Assembly: GCF_004349315.1 (NCBI RefSeq)
Contig: NZ_SMLH01000003.1
Coordinates: 186,001-250,000, forward strand
DNA from: Flavobacterium ranwuense
GTDB lineage: Bacteria; Bacteroidota; Bacteroidia; Flavobacteriales; Flavobacteriaceae
Direction: 5' to 3'
Length of the DNA stretch: 64,000 nt
Positions 46,497 to 54,143 of this stretch are shown one piece after another (the stretch's first letter is position 1; each line of letters opens with the position of its first letter). Under the pieces are notes generated by a model, which was given only the letters and a program-made list of their open reading frames with translations, did no database searches and was not told the DNA's origin. The translations under genes were made by a program, and so were the position numbers.

Positions 46497-46527
46497 AAAA
46501 AGGCTCCAGAAATGGAGCCTTTTTTTG
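46497..46527 (+). terminator. terminator of the rpoBC operon
   Basis: AAAAAGGCTCC (46497-46507) pairs perfectly with GGAGCCTTTTT (46514-46524), loop AGAAAT, then a T-run. Confidence 0.95.
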
Positions 46528-46774
46528 TTTATAGATTAATACTTTCTTTTGTAGCCTCTTAATTGTCAGCTGCGCATTTTTGATTTTTAAGATGTATGTC
46601 AGAACTAGTTCTATATTCTTCTGTCAACGGTTCCCGAAATTTTGAATTTCTAAAAAAAAAATCAAGCGATACCTTTTATTTGATAAATTGACATTAAGAA
46701 ACTATTAAATTCAGAGTATTGATAACAAGTTTGTGCTTTAAACGATTATTATTGTGCTTCATCGAAAATATTTT
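46528..46774. other. intergenic DNA without recognised features
   Basis: AT-rich, with no open frame, no RNA-like fold and no clear repeat that I can see, up to the promoter of the small exported protein. Confidence 0.5.
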
Positions 46775-46802
46775 TTGCTGGTAATTAAATGATATACTTT
46801 CG
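46775..46802 (+). promoter_or_regulatory. promoter of the small exported protein gene
   Basis: TTG (46775-46777), 17 bases, TACTTTCG (46795-46802), one mismatch to TAnnTTTG. It places the start of transcription near 46807, which rules out a GTG start at 46802. Confidence 0.55.
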
Positions 46803-46852
46803 TGCTCGAGATGGGGAAGCAAATCCTATCCATCATAAAAAAACGAATTGTT

Positions 46853-47209
46853 ATGAAATATTTTTCTTTAAAAGCGGACACTAAAGGGATTTCTAATCTC
46901 TTGATAATATTCGTTTTTATGTTAATGTCAAACGTATCTGTATTTGGTCAATCTGCTCAAAAGCTAGTTGATGCTAATGCTGTAGAAGTTAACAGTAATG
47001 CAAAAAAAGAAAATGTTTCAGCAACTTCTTCAAATAGTATGAATTTCGTACTATGGTTTATGGGTACAAAACAAGGTCCAAACGGTACAATTTCTAAAGA
47101 AAGTACAAGCGCAAAAATACAGGTTATAACATCTGGTTCTGCTCCAAATCGTTTGTTGATTAAAGCTTTTTTAAAGAAAGCGGTAGATTCTGACAGTATG
47201 ATTTCGTAA
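46853..47209 (+). CDS. small exported protein of unknown function
   Basis: 118 residues from the ATG at 46853. The frame is open back to a GTG at 46802, but that would lie at or before the predicted start of transcription. A hydrophobic segment (about residues 13-32, GISNLLIIFVFMLMSNVSVFGQ) acts as a signal peptide ending VFGQ. The mature part has an unusual conserved-looking block, MNFVLWFMGTKQGPNGTIS (about 62-80), then NRLLIKAFLKKAVDSDSMIS. I do not recognise a function. It is flanked by terminators on both sides, so it is a single-gene unit between rpoC-DUF3467 and prfC. Confidence 0.65.
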   Translation: MKYFSLKADTKGISNLLIIFVFMLMSNVSVFGQSAQKLVDANAVEVNSNAKKENVSATSSNSMNFVLWFMGTKQGPNGTISKESTSAKIQVITSGSAPNRLLIKAFLKKAVDSDSMIS

Positions 47210-47235
47210 ATGAAGATTTATTTTAAAAGGGATAT

Positions 47236-47271
47236 AAAAAAAACGCTAATTTTTAAATTAGCGTTTTTTTT
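47236..47271. terminator. bidirectional intrinsic terminator
   Basis: AAAACGCTAATTT with AAATTAGCGTTTT around 47253-47254, with A- and T-runs on the two sides. It lies between the convergent small-protein and prfC genes. Confidence 0.93.
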
Positions 47272-47297
47272 ATGCAACGTTTTATGAGGACGTAATT

Positions 47298-48887
47298 TTA
47301 CTCAAATTCTGAAGTAAAATATAATTTCACATTTGGATATTTATTCTGTGTCATTTGGATCGTAAAGTCAGAATCAGCTAAAAACACTAATTGTCCATAT
47401 TTATCATGCGCCAAGAATTTTTGTTTGATTCTTCGGAATTCTTTAAATTCATCACTTTTCACATCATTTGGTTTTACCCAACATGCTTTGTGTACCGGAA
47501 AGTTTTCATACGTACATTTTGCGCCATATTCATGCTCTAAACGGTATTGGATAACCTCGTATTGAAGTGCGCCAACCGTTCCAATGATTTTTCTGTTGTT
47601 CATTTCCAGCGTAAATAATTGTGCTACACCTTCGTCCATTAACTGATCAATTCCTTTGTCCAATTGTTTGGATTTCATTGGATCAGCATTATTAATATAT
47701 CTGAAATGCTCCGGAGAGAAACTTGGAATCCCTTTGAAACTCATGATTTCTCCTTCGGTCAAAGTATCTCCGATTTTAAAATTTCCGGTATCATGCAAGC
47801 CTACAATGTCACCTGGATAAGAGATGTCTACAATTTCTTTCTTTTCTGCAAAAAAGGCATTCGGACTCGAGAATTTTAAGTTTTTCTTCTGGCGAACGTG
47901 ATAATACGGTTTGTTTCTTTCGAAAGTTCCAGAAACAATTTTTATAAAGGCCAGACGGTCTCTGTGTTTTGGATCCATATTGGCGTGGATTTTAAAAACA
48001 AATCCAGTCATTTTTTCTTCTTTGGGATCTACTAATCGTGTTTCAGAATCTTTTGGTCTTGGAGATGGAGCAATTTGGACAAAACAATCCAATAATTCTC
48101 GTACTCCAAAATTATTCAATGCCGAACCAAAAAATACAGGTTGCAATTTCCCATCTAAATAATCCTGACGATCAAATTTTGGATATACTTCGTCAATAAG
48201 TTCCAATTCTTCACGTAAACTGTCAGCAGGTTTTTGCCCAATAATTTTCTCTAATTCTGGATTTTGAACATCGGAAAAAGCGATTGTTTCTTCAATGTTT
48301 TTGCGGCTGTCACCACTAAACAAGTTGATATTTTGTTCCCATAAATTATAAATTCCTTGAAAATCATAACCCATTCCTATCGGGAAACTTAATGGAGTAA
48401 CTGTTAAACCTAGTTTTTGTTCCACTTCATCCATCAAGTCAAAAGCATCTTTTCCTTCTCTGTCTAATTTATTGATAAACACGATAATTGGAATTTTTCG
48501 CATTCTACAAACAGCTACTAATTTTTCCGTTTGTTCCTCAACACCTTTGGCAACGTCAATTACAACAATAACGCTGTCAACAGCGGTTAAGGTTCTAAAA
48601 GTGTCCTCAGCAAAATCCTTGTGTCCGGGAGTATCGAGAATATTTATTTTTTTATCTTTATAATTGAATGCTAAAACCGAAGTAGAAACCGAAATTCCTC
48701 TCTGGCGTTCAATTTCCATAAAGTCACTGGTAGCACCTTTTTTAATTTTATTATTCTTTACAGCACCAGCTTCTTGAATCGCACCACCAAAAAGGAGGAG
48801 TTTCTCAGTAAGTGTTGTTTTTCCGGCATCAGGATGTGAAATAATCCCGAAAGTTCTTCTGCGTTGTATTTCTTCTAAAAAGCCCAT
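47298..48887 (-). CDS. prfC: peptide chain release factor 3
   Basis: 529 residues from the ATG at 48887 (MGFLEEIQRRRTFGIISHPDAGKTTLTEKLLLFGGAIQEAGAVK). The frame continues 7 codons to an ATG at 48908, but the TACTTTTG box lies on top of that codon, so transcription begins after it; 529 residues also equals the E. coli RF3 length. RF3 is a GTPase that frees RF1/RF2 after peptide release. G motifs: HPDAGKTT (G1), the switch block KKGATSDFMEIERQRGISVSTS, DTPGHKDF (G3) and NKLDREGKD (G4). The C-terminal RF3 domain ends VKLYFTSEF. It is a single-gene unit. Confidence 0.97.
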   Translation of the reverse strand: MGFLEEIQRRRTFGIISHPDAGKTTLTEKLLLFGGAIQEAGAVKNNKIKKGATSDFMEIERQRGISVSTSVLAFNYKDKKINILDTPGHKDFAEDTFRTLTAVDSVIVVIDVAKGVEEQTEKLVAVCRMRKIPIIVFINKLDREGKDAFDLMDEVEQKLGLTVTPLSFPIGMGYDFQGIYNLWEQNINLFSGDSRKNIEETIAFSDVQNPELEKIIGQKPADSLREELELIDEVYPKFDRQDYLDGKLQPVFFGSALNNFGVRELLDCFVQIAPSPRPKDSETRLVDPKEEKMTGFVFKIHANMDPKHRDRLAFIKIVSGTFERNKPYYHVRQKKNLKFSSPNAFFAEKKEIVDISYPGDIVGLHDTGNFKIGDTLTEGEIMSFKGIPSFSPEHFRYINNADPMKSKQLDKGIDQLMDEGVAQLFTLEMNNRKIIGTVGALQYEVIQYRLEHEYGAKCTYENFPVHKACWVKPNDVKSDEFKEFRRIKQKFLAHDKYGQLVFLADSDFTIQMTQNKYPNVKLYFTSEFE

Positions 48888-48905
48888 ATTTGTATAAATA
48901 GTTTG

Positions 48906-48913
48906 CAAAAGTA
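48906..48913 (-). promoter_or_regulatory. -7 element for prfC
   Basis: TACTTTTG on the minus strand, followed by C. The start of transcription falls near 48901. No TTG at the -33 distance. Confidence 0.55.
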
Positions 48914-49030
48914 CTATTTATAAATGCCAATTAAAAAAATTGTATACTCTAAATGGAGTAGGCGAGTTTTGAAGTTGTAATTCATGTGGTTTTAAACCAG
49001 TATTAAAATTACGAATATGTAACAGCTGAT

Positions 49031-49061
49031 AAAAAGAAGGCTGCCCTTTCAGACAGCCTTT
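49031..49061 (-). terminator. intrinsic terminator of the amylase gene
   Basis: On the minus strand AAGGCTG (49060-49054) pairs with CAGCCTT (49043-49037), followed by CTTTTT. It lies about 15 bases after the amylase stop. Confidence 0.85.
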
Positions 49062-49075
49062 ATGATATTTATGTG

Positions 49076-50518
49076 TTACATATTGATTGACCAAACAGAA
49101 TATCCATTTGGTGGACATTGAATTTTAACCCATTTGTCACCTTGGGTTGTCGGAAGCCAAGTTGAATTTCCTGTGAAATCTTTGATTTGCGCATTTGCCC
49201 AATTCGTTTGAATCCATCTTTCTTGCCAAGTTGATGAGTTATTAATGTAAACCACTAAACCAGGATTTCCATTATAGCCATTTCTTCGTGCGATATATTC
49301 ATCAGTATCGGTGTATAAAATAGATGTAGTTCCGGTTCCTTTATTGTTGTGAATCCAAATAAGGTTGTCCATTTTTGTTTTATTCAACCATTCTTCATAA
49401 TCTCTATAAAAAATAGTTGGATATCCTTCGTGAGTTAAAATGTAAGCGTATGCTAGCTCTTTTTTCCAAATTTCATCAGTGTCATGATTGGAAACGAAAG
49501 TAACCGCTTTATAAGGATTTCTTTTCCACATCATATCATCATTCAAAAGATTTAAATTATTTCCATCAAATGCGTCGTTCATTTTATAATAACATGCAAA
49601 ATCAAAAACAGAACTATTAGCATTATTAGCCCACCACTCTAAAGTATTTACGTTTGAATCCCAATATTCTCCAACAGAAAACCCACCCACATTAGCATTC
49701 CAGTCATTCACAACCCAAGGAGCAAAACCTTTCACGTAATCAAATCTCCAGCCATCAAACTTCATAGTGTTTTTATAATATTTACCTACTCCGTCTGCTC
49801 TTTTCCAAAGCCAGTCTTGTACATTTGGTACCACATGAGCTAAGTCAGGAAAACCTCCAAAAGCACTTTCGTCGTTATTTCCATATGAATTTTTATAAAA
49901 ATCAGCACTTGTTCTAGGGAATTTGCCTGAAGCGACACCAGTAAAATTAGTATACGTTTGAGTTCCCGTAAAAGGATTGTTTTCTAATTGTCCGCCGCTA
50001 TTATGATTTAATACCATATCAGCATATACTTGCATGTTTTCGGCGTGTACTTTTGTTATCAGACTTTCTAATTCTGTGCGGGAACCAAATCTTGTTTCCA
50101 CAGTACCATTTTGATTGTAATTTCCAAAATCGAAATAATCAGTAGGGTCGTAACCCATAGAAAATGGTCCGTTTTGAGCTTTTGAAACTGGTGGGAGCCA
50201 AATGGAACCAATACCGGCATTTGACCAAGCGGTTATTTTCGTATTAATGGTATTCCACCACGTTCCACCCGCTGGGACATCCCAATAAAAAGCCTGCATC
50301 ATAACGCCTCCTCCAGGATTTGCAGCATATCTTCCAGTTGTCGAATTAGTCGATTTTCCAGTACTGAAGGGATGTCCATCGTGATGTGTAACATTGATTA
50401 CTTTGAATTGTGAAGCTGCAGCAGCTGAATCGGTTACCAGATCGTCATTCGAATTACAGGAATACATACCAACTAATAAAGCTGATAATAGATAAATTTT
50501 AAAATTTTGCTTTTTCAT
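49076..50518 (-). CDS. GH13 alpha-amylase, lipoprotein
   Basis: 480 residues. A lipoprotein signal (MKKQNFKIYLLSALLVGMYSC, Cys21) places it on the cell surface or in the periplasm. The GH13 barrel begins near residue 70 (GGGVMMQAFYWDVPAGGTWWNTI). The catalytic triad is complete: Asp260 (GWRFDYVKG), Glu284 (SVGEYWD) and Asp346 (VSNHDTDE); ADMVLNH is conserved region I. It hydrolyses alpha-1,4-glucan internally. The whole barrel, including YPTIFYRDYEEWLNK and LIWIHNN, is strikingly like the alpha-amylases of Thermococcales (subfamily GH13_7), judged from memory. No SusCD or other starch gene is adjacent. A C10 tract lies about 120 bases upstream of the ATG. Confidence 0.93.
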   Translation of the reverse strand: MKKQNFKIYLLSALLVGMYSCNSNDDLVTDSAAAASQFKVINVTHHDGHPFSTGKSTNSTTGRYAANPGGGVMMQAFYWDVPAGGTWWNTINTKITAWSNAGIGSIWLPPVSKAQNGPFSMGYDPTDYFDFGNYNQNGTVETRFGSRTELESLITKVHAENMQVYADMVLNHNSGGQLENNPFTGTQTYTNFTGVASGKFPRTSADFYKNSYGNNDESAFGGFPDLAHVVPNVQDWLWKRADGVGKYYKNTMKFDGWRFDYVKGFAPWVVNDWNANVGGFSVGEYWDSNVNTLEWWANNANSSVFDFACYYKMNDAFDGNNLNLLNDDMMWKRNPYKAVTFVSNHDTDEIWKKELAYAYILTHEGYPTIFYRDYEEWLNKTKMDNLIWIHNNKGTGTTSILYTDTDEYIARRNGYNGNPGLVVYINNSSTWQERWIQTNWANAQIKDFTGNSTWLPTTQGDKWVKIQCPPNGYSVWSINM

Positions 50519-50634
50519 AAAAGGAATAAATTAGGTTAAATAATAGATTTTGGAATGACAATTGAAAAACAGAATGCAATATGAATTCTAGAAATTTAAT
50601 TTTTATTTAGTTGTTTTATTTTAATTTGGAATAA

Positions 50635-50644
50635 CCCCCCCCCC
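50635..50644. repeat. C10 homopolymer tract
   Basis: Ten consecutive C in a region otherwise nearly free of C and G, about 117-126 bases before the amylase ATG. Such tracts slip easily in replication. Confidence 0.9.
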
Positions 50645-51218
50645 ATTTTATTAAAAATCAAAAAATAAATTAAATAATTATTATAAATTTATTTTTATAG
50701 CTAATATTTTAATAAAAAATTACTTTTTTAGCTAATTTATACAAATTCTTACGTGATGAACATGAGAATTTTTTTAATCCCTAACGAAAACGTTGTAGTG
50801 TTTACAACTTTTCAAATAGTGCGCTAAAAATGAGAATTTTAAGCTCTTATTTCTTAGTTATTTTTTGTTTTAGGATATGATTTTTTTAATCAGAACTCGA
50901 TTCGGAACAAATGAAACATTAGAAAAAAGAAAAGCAGATTTTGTAAAAAAATGGGATGTTTGAAAAAGGGAAGTAAAATAATGCTGTTGCAATTCAAGAA
51001 TGTGCAATTAAGATTTTGATTTTTTGACTTCTAATGCTCAGTTTCTTTACGATTTAGGAGTTAAACATCACAATAAATAAATGCGTTTATAATTTTTTGT
51101 TAATAGTAGGTAGGAAACTTGTATTATGTAATTGAATTGTTATTTTTGTTCGTTTTAAATTTAAAGAATGGTAAGAAATTGTATTATAAATTCAATTCGC
51201 TTCTTGATTCTTAAAGTG

Positions 51219-51226
51219 TATATTTG
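51219..51226 (+). promoter_or_regulatory. -7 element for the SurA-like gene
   Basis: TATATTTG followed by C, about 100 bases before the start codon. No TTG at the usual distance. Confidence 0.45.
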
Positions 51227-51327
51227 CCAAAATTATTCTGGCCTTTATAAAATAGGTTTAAAGACAATTGAATAAAGATGTTTTACAATAAATACAAATT
51301 ATAATAATGCCAATAAATAAAATACAA

Positions 51328-52737
51328 ATGAGATCCATTAATAATAGAATTGCACTTATTTTTTTTGTTTTGCTTTTTTCCAGTGTTGTAGCAAGTGCTC
51401 AAGAAATTATTAAGGATAGTGTCATTACTCCGGTTAAGAAAATACAATCTACTGGGAAACAAAAGATTGACGGTGTTATTGCCACTGTAGGAGACTATAT
51501 TATATTAGATTCAGATATTGACAAGTCGTATCTTGAAATTTCAGCAGGGGGAGGTTCTGTAAAAGACATCACAAGATGTCAAATGTTAGGGAAATTACTC
51601 GAAGATAAATTATATGCTCATCAAGCCATTCAAGATAGTATTGTAGTGACAGATGCTGAAGTTAAAGGCATGATGGAAGAGCGTTTGAACTATATGATAG
51701 AGCAAATAGGATCTTTGGACAAAGTGGTGAAGTACTATAAAAAAGATTCTGAGGAAGAATTTAGAACTTATTTCTCCGATATTTTGAAAGAGGGAAAGTT
51801 AAGTTCAGAAATGCAAAAGAAAATTGTTGATGCAGTAGAAATTACTCCTGAAGAAGTCCGTAACTATTTTAAAACAATACCTACTGCAGATCTTCCTTTT
51901 TTTGGTGTAGAATTAGAAGTAGCGCAAATTGTTGTTACTCCTAAAGTTTCGGCAGAGGATAAGCAAAAAGTTATTGACAGATTGAATGGCTTTAAAAAAG
52001 AAATAGAAGAAGGTTCTAGTTTTTCAACTAAAGCCGTTTTGTATTCTCAAGATCCGGGTTCAAGATCTAACGGAGGATTTTATAAAATGAATCGCAGAAC
52101 ACCATTTGTAAAAGAGTTTAAAGATGTTGCTTTTAGTTTAGCTGAAGGAGAAATTTCGGCTCCTTTTGAAACAGATTTTGGTTTTCATATCATTTATGTT
52201 GAAAAAATTAAAGGACAAGAAATAGAATTGCGTCATATATTATTGTCACCAACTGTTACAGAAGCAGCTCTGAATGAAGCGAAAGAAAAAATTACTTTGA
52301 TTAAAAAAAGAATCACAGACAAAGAAATCACTTTTGCAGATGCGGCCAGAACATTATCTGATGAGAAAGAAACAAGAGCTAACGGTGGTGCTTTAATCAA
52401 CCCAAAAACACAAGATACTCGTTTTGAGTTGACAAAAATGGATCCGGCTTTCTATAGCCAAGTTTCTAATTTGAAAGAAGGTGAAGTTTCTGCTCCGTTA
52501 TTAGAACAAGGAGAAGAAGGAAAGAAGAAGTTCAAATTAATTACCGTGACGAATAGAATAGATGAGCATGCGGCAGATTATGCTAAAGATTACATCAAAA
52601 TTAAAGATTTGGCTTTAAAAAGCAAACAAATTACTACTATTGGTAAATGGTTTGATGAGAAGATTAAAGAAACGTACATCAAAATCATTGGAGAATATAG
52701 AGATTGTAGTTTTACAAACAATTGGCTTAAAAAATAA
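51328..52737 (+). CDS. SurA-like peptidyl-prolyl isomerase (two parvulin domains)
   Basis: 469 residues from the ATG at 51328 (MRSINNRIALIFFVLLFSSVVASAQ, a signal peptide); an ATG seven codons earlier is in frame but would lengthen the signal. The N-terminal helical part (about 40-165: DGVIATVGDYIILDSDIDKSYLEI, the SurA_N pattern) is followed by two rotamase domains: LEVAQIVVTPKVS...DPGSRSNGGFYKMNRR...FGFHIIYVEK and IELRHILLSPTVT...ETRANGGALINPKTQ. It should chaperone outer-membrane proteins in the periplasm, matching the many barrels of this organism. A terminator separates it from the MoxR gene. Confidence 0.92.
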   Translation: MRSINNRIALIFFVLLFSSVVASAQEIIKDSVITPVKKIQSTGKQKIDGVIATVGDYIILDSDIDKSYLEISAGGGSVKDITRCQMLGKLLEDKLYAHQAIQDSIVVTDAEVKGMMEERLNYMIEQIGSLDKVVKYYKKDSEEEFRTYFSDILKEGKLSSEMQKKIVDAVEITPEEVRNYFKTIPTADLPFFGVELEVAQIVVTPKVSAEDKQKVIDRLNGFKKEIEEGSSFSTKAVLYSQDPGSRSNGGFYKMNRRTPFVKEFKDVAFSLAEGEISAPFETDFGFHIIYVEKIKGQEIELRHILLSPTVTEAALNEAKEKITLIKKRITDKEITFADAARTLSDEKETRANGGALINPKTQDTRFELTKMDPAFYSQVSNLKEGEVSAPLLEQGEEGKKKFKLITVTNRIDEHAADYAKDYIKIKDLALKSKQITTIGKWFDEKIKETYIKIIGEYRDCSFTNNWLKK

Positions 52738-52794
52738 TATTTCTATTCCTTTACCAGGTTAGAATTAGGAATAAAAAATTTTCGATAAATAAAT

Positions 52795-52836
52795 AAAAAG
52801 AGTTAGTTTTATGTTTTCATAACGCTAGCTCTTTTT
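52795..52836 (+). terminator. intrinsic terminator after the SurA-like gene
   Basis: AAAAAGAGTTAG (52795-52806) with CTAGCTCTTTTT (52825-52836), one non-standard pair, loop of 18 bases. It lies 20 bases before the MoxR start. Confidence 0.75.
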
Positions 52837-52855
52837 AATTTTAAATACTTAATAC

Positions 52856-53809
52856 ATGTCAGACGTAGCAGCAATACATAACTTAGTTCAAAAAAGGAAT
52901 GAGCTAAAAGCGGAGATAGCAAAAATCATTGTAGGTCAAAATGATGTAGTAGATCAAATTTTGCTTTGTATATTTTCTGGAGGTCATGCATTATTGGTCG
53001 GAGTCCCTGGGCTGGCAAAAACATTGATGGTAAATACACTTGCGCAAGCATTGGGGCTTGATTTTAAAAGAATTCAGTTTACCCCGGATTTGATGCCGTC
53101 AGATATACTTGGGAGTGAAATATTAGATGAAAATCGCCATTTCAAATTTATAAAAGGACCCATTTTTTCGAATATTATTCTGGCCGATGAGATCAACAGA
53201 ACGCCACCAAAAACACAGGCAGCTTTGCTGGAAGCCATGCAGGAACGTTCCGTTACTATTGCTGGTGAAAATTATAAACTAGACTTGCCTTATTTTGTTT
53301 TGGCAACTCAAAATCCTATTGAGCAAGAAGGAACGTATCCTTTGCCGGAAGCGCAGTTAGACCGTTTTATGTTTGCTATAAAACTGGAATATCCTTCTTT
53401 TGAAGAAGAAGTTCAGGTAGTTAAAAGAACTACATCAGATATAAAAAACACTATAAATCCATTATTTACAGCACAAGAAATTATTGATTTCCAACAATTA
53501 ATCCGCAGAATACCTGTCGCTGATAATGTAATTGAATATGCAGTAACATTGGTAAGCAAAACAAGACCGGACAATTCTTTGTCGAACGAGTTTGTGAAAA
53601 ATTATCTGGATTGGGGAGCAGGACCGAGAGCCTCTCAAAATTTAATTTTGGCTGCCAAAGCGAACGCTGCTTTCAATGGGAAATTTTCTCCGGATATTGA
53701 AGATGTAAAAGCTGTGGCAATCGGAATTTTACGTCATAGAATCATCAAAAATTATAAAGCTGATGCCGAAGGAATTACGGAAGAAATGATTATTGCGAAA
53801 TTAATTTAA
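52856..53809 (+). CDS. MoxR-family AAA+ ATPase
   Basis: 317 residues. Walker A is GVPGLAKT (about residues 54-61), Walker B is IILADEINRTPPKTQAALLEAMQE (about 110-133), sensor 1 is FVLATQNPIEQEGTYPLPEAQLDRF, and the C-terminal lid holds ILRHRIIKNYKADAEG. MoxR ATPases act as chaperones that help assemble or activate partners, commonly with VWA-domain and DUF58 proteins. No such partner lies here; a strong terminator follows immediately, so this is a lone MoxR gene. Confidence 0.95.
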   Translation: MSDVAAIHNLVQKRNELKAEIAKIIVGQNDVVDQILLCIFSGGHALLVGVPGLAKTLMVNTLAQALGLDFKRIQFTPDLMPSDILGSEILDENRHFKFIKGPIFSNIILADEINRTPPKTQAALLEAMQERSVTIAGENYKLDLPYFVLATQNPIEQEGTYPLPEAQLDRFMFAIKLEYPSFEEEVQVVKRTTSDIKNTINPLFTAQEIIDFQQLIRRIPVADNVIEYAVTLVSKTRPDNSLSNEFVKNYLDWGAGPRASQNLILAAKANAAFNGKFSPDIEDVKAVAIGILRHRIIKNYKADAEGITEEMIIAKLI

Positions 53810-53827
53810 TTGAAAAAGGTAATTTAG

Positions 53828-53868
53828 AAAGGTTCTTTATTCAATTGCGAATAAAGAACCTTTTTGTT
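53828..53868 (+). terminator. intrinsic terminator of the MoxR gene
   Basis: A perfect 15-bp stem, AAAGGTTCTTTATTC (53828-53842) with GAATAAAGAACCTTT (53849-53863), loop AATTGC, then T-rich. Confidence 0.95.
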
Positions 53869-54043
53869 TTTAGGGATGAATTTCGACTTTGCTGGGAAAA
53901 AGATCTTATATTATTGATTGTTTAGTTTTTTGATAAAAATTCGTGTTTTTATTAATATAAAGCAATAAAAACGATTATTTTACAATAATAATTTTTCAAA
54001 AGACGACTTCTATTAAATTTTTTTTATTCTCATCTTTAATTGT

Positions 54044-54051
54044 TAAATTTG
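54044..54051 (+). promoter_or_regulatory. -7 element for acnB
   Basis: TAAATTTG followed by C. It predicts a start near 54056, so the mini-ORF at 54082 lies in the acnB leader. No -33 TTG is visible. Confidence 0.5.
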
Positions 54052-54081
54052 CTCCACAAAATAAACTAACACCTATTTATT

Positions 54082-54123
54082 ATGGCTTTTGTTATTGAAA
54101 TGATCAATGAAATCTGCCTTTAA
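54082..54123 (+). other. 13-codon ORF copying the start of the downstream aconitase gene
   Basis: It encodes MAFVIEMINEICL. The first 23 bases match the start of the aconitase gene at 57038 ([13 protein letters not shown]) at 22 positions, including the ATG. It ends 20 bases before the acnB start. It is either a relic of an earlier aconitase gene at this place or a translated leader of acnB. Confidence 0.7.
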
Positions 54124-54143
54124 AATTGAAAAATACTTCTATT

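Larger units (their letters stand above)
50519..51327. other. long AT-rich intergenic region between divergent amylase and SurA-like genes
   Basis: About 810 bases. It holds the C10 tract (50635-50644), a small hairpin GTTGTA/TACAAC near 50791-50807 preceded by GAAAACGTT, and the -7 box at 51219. No convincing open frame or RNA is visible. Its length would suit complex control of the amylase gene. Confidence 0.5.

Noticed and set aside
46802..46852. GTG start giving 17 extra residues on the small exported protein
   Set aside because: It overlaps the predicted -7 box and start of transcription, and would move the signal peptide far from the N-terminus.
48888..48908. Upstream ATG for prfC
   Set aside because: The TACTTTTG promoter element overlaps this codon, and the internal Met gives the standard 529-residue RF3.
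50780..50815. GAAAACGTT and GTTGTA/TACAAC as a possible LacI-type operator for the amylase gene
   Set aside because: It is about 270 bases from the start codon, imperfect, and no regulator gene is nearby.
54126..54143. TTG start adding six residues to AcnB
   Set aside because: MNTYKDYIQEIEERK is the natural family start; TTG is weak.
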